From NCBI RefSeq assembly GCF_001906925.1, contig NZ_MRWQ01000005.1:372001-436000 (forward strand): 64,000 nucleotides of DNA. Reading direction: 5' to 3'. Origin of the DNA: Domibacillus mangrovi. GTDB lineage: Bacteria > Bacillota > Bacilli > Bacillales > Domibacillaceae. This document shows, piece by piece, positions 60,653 through 64,000 of the stretch (position 1 is its first letter; every line of letters begins with the position of its first letter). The notes beneath the pieces are model-generated. The model ran no database searches. It had not been told where the DNA came from and saw only the letters and a list, made by a program, of their open reading frames with translations. A program made the position numbers and the translations under genes.

Positions 60653-60965
60653 TTCAAAAACCTCCTATTTTACTTGCATCTTACATCATATTATCAAAAA
60701 TTACTCTATTAGATTAACTTGTCTTTCTTCCACTATTCTGTCTTTTAATTTTCCACAATGCTTTCACTAGAATCAGTATGCAAGATGATAGTAATCATTT
60801 TTTGTCACAATTTGACGAAGAAAAAGGATAGGTTTCCACTGTTTGTTATAGGATAATAAGGAAAACTACCTAGCATACTATCTCAATCACTATATATCTC
60901 TTTATTTGCCGGTGAATGGGTTCCGTTTCCATGTTATGTTTACTAAAGGATAGGAGTAATCGTAT
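60653..60965. other. Shared upstream region of the quinone reductase and KinB-like genes
   Basis: No gene seen. The divergent promoters must lie here. No clear 0A or MarR/HTH operator palindrome was recognised by eye. Confidence 0.45.
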
Positions 60966-62234
60966 ATGTCTACTGCATTTGATCACCTACAAACCTTTTT
61001 GTTAATTATTTTTTTCGTTTACTTTTGTTTCTCTATTTTTTTTAAATTCGTCGAAATGAAAGCGAATACATTAATGAATGAACTAATCATTGCGCTTGTC
61101 TCAGGGATTGCCATCGTTCTATGTATGACCTTTCCCATTACCTTCTCTACTGGATATAGCCTTAATTTCCTGCAAATCCCCTTGATCATTGGAGCACTCT
61201 ATGGCGGGCGTAGGGTAACTGTTTTTTTAACTGTTATTCTAGTAACCTATCGACTCTTTTTAAATTCTCCCGATACGGATACGACCCTACTCATCTATTG
61301 TCTGTTACTTGTTTCATTATGGTATATCATTCCCTTGTTTAATAAGGCCGTTACGATGAGAATGAAAGTATTTTTAGCCCTATTAGCTTCTTTCTTTGGA
61401 TTGTTTTCTAGGATAACAAAGTTCGTTTTATTGATGCCAGAAAACATCACCATGGATTATTTTATCATTTATATTGCTTCTTTCATCATTCAGCCGATTG
61501 GAATCTTATTTTTTGTCGTTTTTAACGAAAATTCAAGAAGAAATGCCATTCTATCTAAAGTAATAAGAAAGTTTGAAAAGCTAAAAACCGTTAGTGAACT
61601 TGCGGCGAGTATTTCCCACGAAGTAAGGAACCCCCTTACAGTAACAAGAGGATTTATTCAGCTATTGCGAGATCCCAATCTAACAGAGGAAGAAAAAAAA
61701 TTGTACATTAACTTCTCCATGGAGGCATTAGATAAAGCAGAGGCAACGATTACCGATTACCTCACCTTCGCTAAACCTTCATTAGATCATGTAGAACGAT
61801 TAGACTTAAAAAAGGAATTAGATTATATCGCTAATATCATCAATCCTTTTGCTGAGATTAACAATGTCATGATTGAATGTCAAAATGATATGAATATTTA
61901 TATTACTGGGGGGAAACAGCAATTTCATCAGTGCCTGATCAATCTGATTAAAAATGGAATAGAATCAATGCCTGACGGTGGAAAGATGCACATTCATTTG
62001 CAGAAGATCAATGAGAAAGCAGTCATAACCGTAACGGATACAGGCATGGGGATGACAGATGAACAAATGGAACAGTTAGGAACACCATATTATACAACAA
62101 AAGTAAAAGGGACAGGTCTTGGCACGATGGTGATGTATAACAGTGTGAAAGCCATGCAAGGTGAAATTAAAGTAGAAAGCGAAGTAGGCAGGGGAACCCG
62201 CTTCTCTCTTTTTTTCCCAGTGACGGAACATTAA
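60966..62234 (+). CDS. kinB: Sporulation-kinase-like sensor histidine kinase (KinB-like)
   Basis: The 422-residue kinase has six membrane spans in residues 1-200 in the 5TM-5TMR_LYT pattern (FLQIPLIIGALYGGRRVTVF is the LytS-like signature), without a large external domain. The HisKA segment AASISHEVRNPLTVTRGFIQ lies near residue 218, followed by HATPase motifs LINLIKNGIESM, VTDTGMGM and GTGLGTMV. Length and layout match KinB of B. subtilis, which feeds phosphate to Spo0F. kapB, the usual partner, is not next to it, so a paralogue is possible. Confidence 0.82.
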   Translation: MSTAFDHLQTFLLIIFFVYFCFSIFFKFVEMKANTLMNELIIALVSGIAIVLCMTFPITFSTGYSLNFLQIPLIIGALYGGRRVTVFLTVILVTYRLFLNSPDTDTTLLIYCLLLVSLWYIIPLFNKAVTMRMKVFLALLASFFGLFSRITKFVLLMPENITMDYFIIYIASFIIQPIGILFFVVFNENSRRNAILSKVIRKFEKLKTVSELAASISHEVRNPLTVTRGFIQLLRDPNLTEEEKKLYINFSMEALDKAEATITDYLTFAKPSLDHVERLDLKKELDYIANIINPFAEINNVMIECQNDMNIYITGGKQQFHQCLINLIKNGIESMPDGGKMHIHLQKINEKAVITVTDTGMGMTDEQMEQLGTPYYTTKVKGTGLGTMVMYNSVKAMQGEIKVESEVGRGTRFSLFFPVTEH

Positions 62235-62256
62235 CATTTAAAAGAAATACATTTTT

Positions 62257-62616
62257 TCAATTTTTAGAATGCATCCGTATTTTTGAAGCAACCGCATTAG
62301 GATGATCAATTTGAAAAATAACGTAGTCATACTTTGTATGCCTCTCCAACTCAATAATGACAAGTGGTTCCCAACGTTCATAAGATAAAAAATACCATTC
62401 ATTTCGATACCTATAGCTGCCTTCATAAATATGCAATGGAGAAATGGATGTACCAGGCATCCGTAACATCCATAAAGGAGCATCGAAATAATCGACTGAA
62501 ACATGCTTGATCATCTGATAAGACATGTGAATGCTTTGTTTCAAAGCGAAAAAAGCAGTGACACCGATAAGGTTTAACGTGAGTTCTTGTTCGCCAAACT
62601 TGACTTGTCTACCCAT
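62257..62616 (-). CDS. Hypothetical protein (119 aa)
   Basis: The product MGRQVKFGEQELTLNLIGVT has an alpha/beta pattern with FFALKQSIHMSYQMIKHVSV and PGTSISPLHIYEGSYRYRNE, then EWYFLSYERWEPLVIIELER. This looks like a PH-like or bacterial PH domain (strands with a capping helix), but I would not assign it firmly. AGAGGGGG lies before the ATG. Confidence 0.62.
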   Translation of the reverse strand: MGRQVKFGEQELTLNLIGVTAFFALKQSIHMSYQMIKHVSVDYFDAPLWMLRMPGTSISPLHIYEGSYRYRNEWYFLSYERWEPLVIIELERHTKYDYVIFQIDHPNAVASKIRMHSKN

Positions 62617-62732
62617 TTTTCTATCCCCCTCTTCTTCTACAACAGGGCTGTCCCAAGTCAGTTGTCATCGACTTGTGGGACAGTCCCATCTATGCTTCAT
62701 TGTTCATACATATATAATTAAGAGATCGTTAT

Positions 62733-63713
62733 TTAGGTTAGACGATAAAGAGCGAATGGCTCACCATAACGAAATGGATTGCTGATTTCATCCAATTTTT
62801 TTGTTACTTCTGAATCAAGATAAATGTCTATACTCTTCAAGTTATCTTCTAACTGATCGGTATGCGTAGCACCCACAATCACGGTCGAGACAGCGGGTCG
62901 ATCCATGAGCCAAGCAAGTGACATTGCACTGGAAGTATGACCATGTTCCACTGCTAGTTTACTTACCTTTTCTCCTAGATTGATCGTTCTCTCCGCAAGA
63001 AATTTACGGAAATTGGGATCCGTATCCGCTCTCGAATGTACAGGCGTTTTATTCGTTAAGCTATACTTTCCACTTAAAATGCCGCCAGCTAACGGAAAAT
63101 ATGGGATGATTCCTACACCTTGGTCTACACATAACGGAATCAGTTCGTTTTCAGGTGTCCGATCTGCTAGAGAATAACTGGATTGGGTTGAAACGTAAGG
63201 ACTATATCCTTTGCTTTCGCTGACACCGAGCGCTTTCATCAACTCCCACGCTGCATAATTAGATGCCCCAATATAACGAACCTTTCCTGAACGAACCATA
63301 TCATCTAACGTACGTAACGTTTCGTCAAGCGGAGTATACGGATCAAATGTATGAATTTGATACAAATCAATATAATCTGTTTTTAAACGTCTAAGACTGT
63401 TTTCCAGCTCCTGTTGCAAATGATAGCGAGATGAACCACTTTCATTAGGTCCTCTTCCTTTCACTAAACCAGCTTTTGTCGCTAATACAACGTTCTGGCG
63501 CATTCCTCCGCTGAGAGCCTCTCCAATGATTCTTTCCGATTCGGCATTCGCATAAATATTAGCCGTGTCGATGAAATTAATACCGCTCCCTAGCGCTTGA
63601 TGGATGATCTTTATGGACGTGTCTTGATCAGCCCGTTTCCCAAACGCATTTGTTCCGAGTCCCAATACCGATACTTCAAGTCCACTCTTTCCGAGACGAC
63701 GATAGTTCATCAT
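62733..63713 (-). CDS. Aldo/keto reductase
   Basis: The 326-residue TIM-barrel enzyme has the catalytic tetrad pattern: NFIDTANIYANAESERIIGE (Asp, Tyr), VLATKAGLVKG (Lys) and DLYQIHTFDPYTP (His). YRRLGKSGLEVSVLGLGTNA and GIIPYFPLAGGILSGKYS are family hallmarks of voltage-gated-channel-beta-like AKRs (YghZ/YdhF-like). It reduces aldehydes or ketones with NADPH. AGGAG precedes the double ATG. It stands alone. Confidence 0.88.
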   Translation of the reverse strand: MMNYRRLGKSGLEVSVLGLGTNAFGKRADQDTSIKIIHQALGSGINFIDTANIYANAESERIIGEALSGGMRQNVVLATKAGLVKGRGPNESGSSRYHLQQELENSLRRLKTDYIDLYQIHTFDPYTPLDETLRTLDDMVRSGKVRYIGASNYAAWELMKALGVSESKGYSPYVSTQSSYSLADRTPENELIPLCVDQGVGIIPYFPLAGGILSGKYSLTNKTPVHSRADTDPNFRKFLAERTINLGEKVSKLAVEHGHTSSAMSLAWLMDRPAVSTVIVGATHTDQLEDNLKSIDIYLDSEVTKKLDEISNPFRYGEPFALYRLT

Positions 63714-63923
63714 GATCTGCTCCTTTCTAAAAAAATGGATGATTCTCTAGCTTTCTTTCCCTATACATGCGAAAGAGAACATTCATATTTAATCACACTT
63801 CCATTGTACAAGAGCCGTTCCTTTTATGCACTTTTGCCGTATTCTCCTCATAATGTTAAAAGCTTGGTGTTTTAAAACGAATGTTTTTTTCTGATGAAAT
63901 AGACACGTTTATCGATAAACGAA

Positions 63924-63965
63924 AAAACACCTTAATCCCATTTTGGATTAAGGCATTTCTTATTT
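63924..63965 (-). terminator. Terminator of a gene beyond the right edge
   Basis: GCCTTAATCC / GGATTAAGGTG with a 6-nt AAAATG-type loop, followed by TTTTTTCG on the minus strand. Confidence 0.7.
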
Positions 63966-64000
63966 AAGAATATAGATATACAGGTAATACGAGTGATAGA

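Noticed and set aside
62238-62504. 88-codon minus frame overlapping the 119-residue hypothetical gene
   Set aside because: It is out of frame with the better candidate, which has a clear ribosome binding site.
1-64000. tRNA or rRNA genes
   Set aside because: No cloverleaf-type or rRNA signature sequence was recognised on either strand, though a computed search would be more reliable.

Overview
The window is a chromosomal piece of an endospore-forming Bacillaceae (Bacillus sensu lato). The reasons are the gene content (AsnO-type asparagine synthetase, KatX-like catalase, YtpB, YteA, YdjO, YqgC, YhfN, a Spo0E-family peptide, a KinB-like kinase, split glycine dehydrogenase GcvPA/GcvPB, Des-DesK-DesR), the strong AGGAGG ribosome binding sites, the frequent TTG/GTG starts and the moderate-to-low GC. 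I cannot name the species from sequence alone. No CRISPR array, intact prophage, rRNA or tRNA gene was seen.

Layout. 0.1-3.1 kb: a cobalt ECF importer operon (cbiM-N-Q-O, minus strand) behind a cobalamin riboswitch and an intrinsic terminator. 3.2-6.4 kb: a two-component system with two PepSY proteins, like B. subtilis ykoGHIJ. 6.5-13.1 kb: a TetR regulator, broken genes and an IS200/IS605-like end, a DinB protein, a methyltransferase with a damaged N-terminus, YtpB, an RsgA-type GTPase and a CAP-domain exoprotein with a relic copy of its own N-terminal region. 13.4-19.6 kb: an ABC exporter with a near-consensus Fur box, a HesB-like protein and the glycine cleavage operon gcvT-gcvPA-gcvPB. 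19.8-25.7 kb: an amidase-domain protein, YdjO, YqgC, a GIY-YIG protein, a Spo0E-like peptide with an upstream 0A box, a holin-like protein, a probable 6S RNA, PpnP and AsnO. 26.2-31.2 kb: an SLH-anchored lytic-transglycosylase-like protein, an Nramp relic, a zinc ribbon protein, glutathione peroxidase, TerD, a tnpB relic and an SGNH hydrolase. 31.4-36.7 kb: a YhfN-like M48 protease, a Ktr-type potassium channel pair and a VCBS-like protein. 36.8-37.1 kb: a palindrome-rich dispersed repeat. 37.1-42.7 kb: the membrane-fluidity module des-desK-desR, an aldose epimerase and a cold shock protein.

43-45.4 kb holds a recA whose product lacks the usual acidic C-terminal tail, a small membrane protein, an exonuclease pseudogene and an HNH nuclease. 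45.6-48.4 kb holds a BMP/Med-like membrane-anchored binding protein directly followed by a sensor histidine kinase without a response regulator. 48.8-56.7 kb holds YteA, small unknowns, a catalase, a HEAT-repeat protein, a ribonuclease J, a universal stress protein and several very small proteins. 56.9-63.7 kb holds an LTA synthase family protein, a YetF-like membrane protein, a quinone reductase, a KinB-like kinase and an aldo/keto reductase.

The accessory character is mild: mostly relics, small repeats and solo mobile-element ends rather than a large island. The least explained items are the palindromic repeat near 37 kb with a partial copy near 48.7 kb, the BMP-like/kinase pair, the tail-less RecA, and the structured intergenic stretch at 20.35-20.6 kb.
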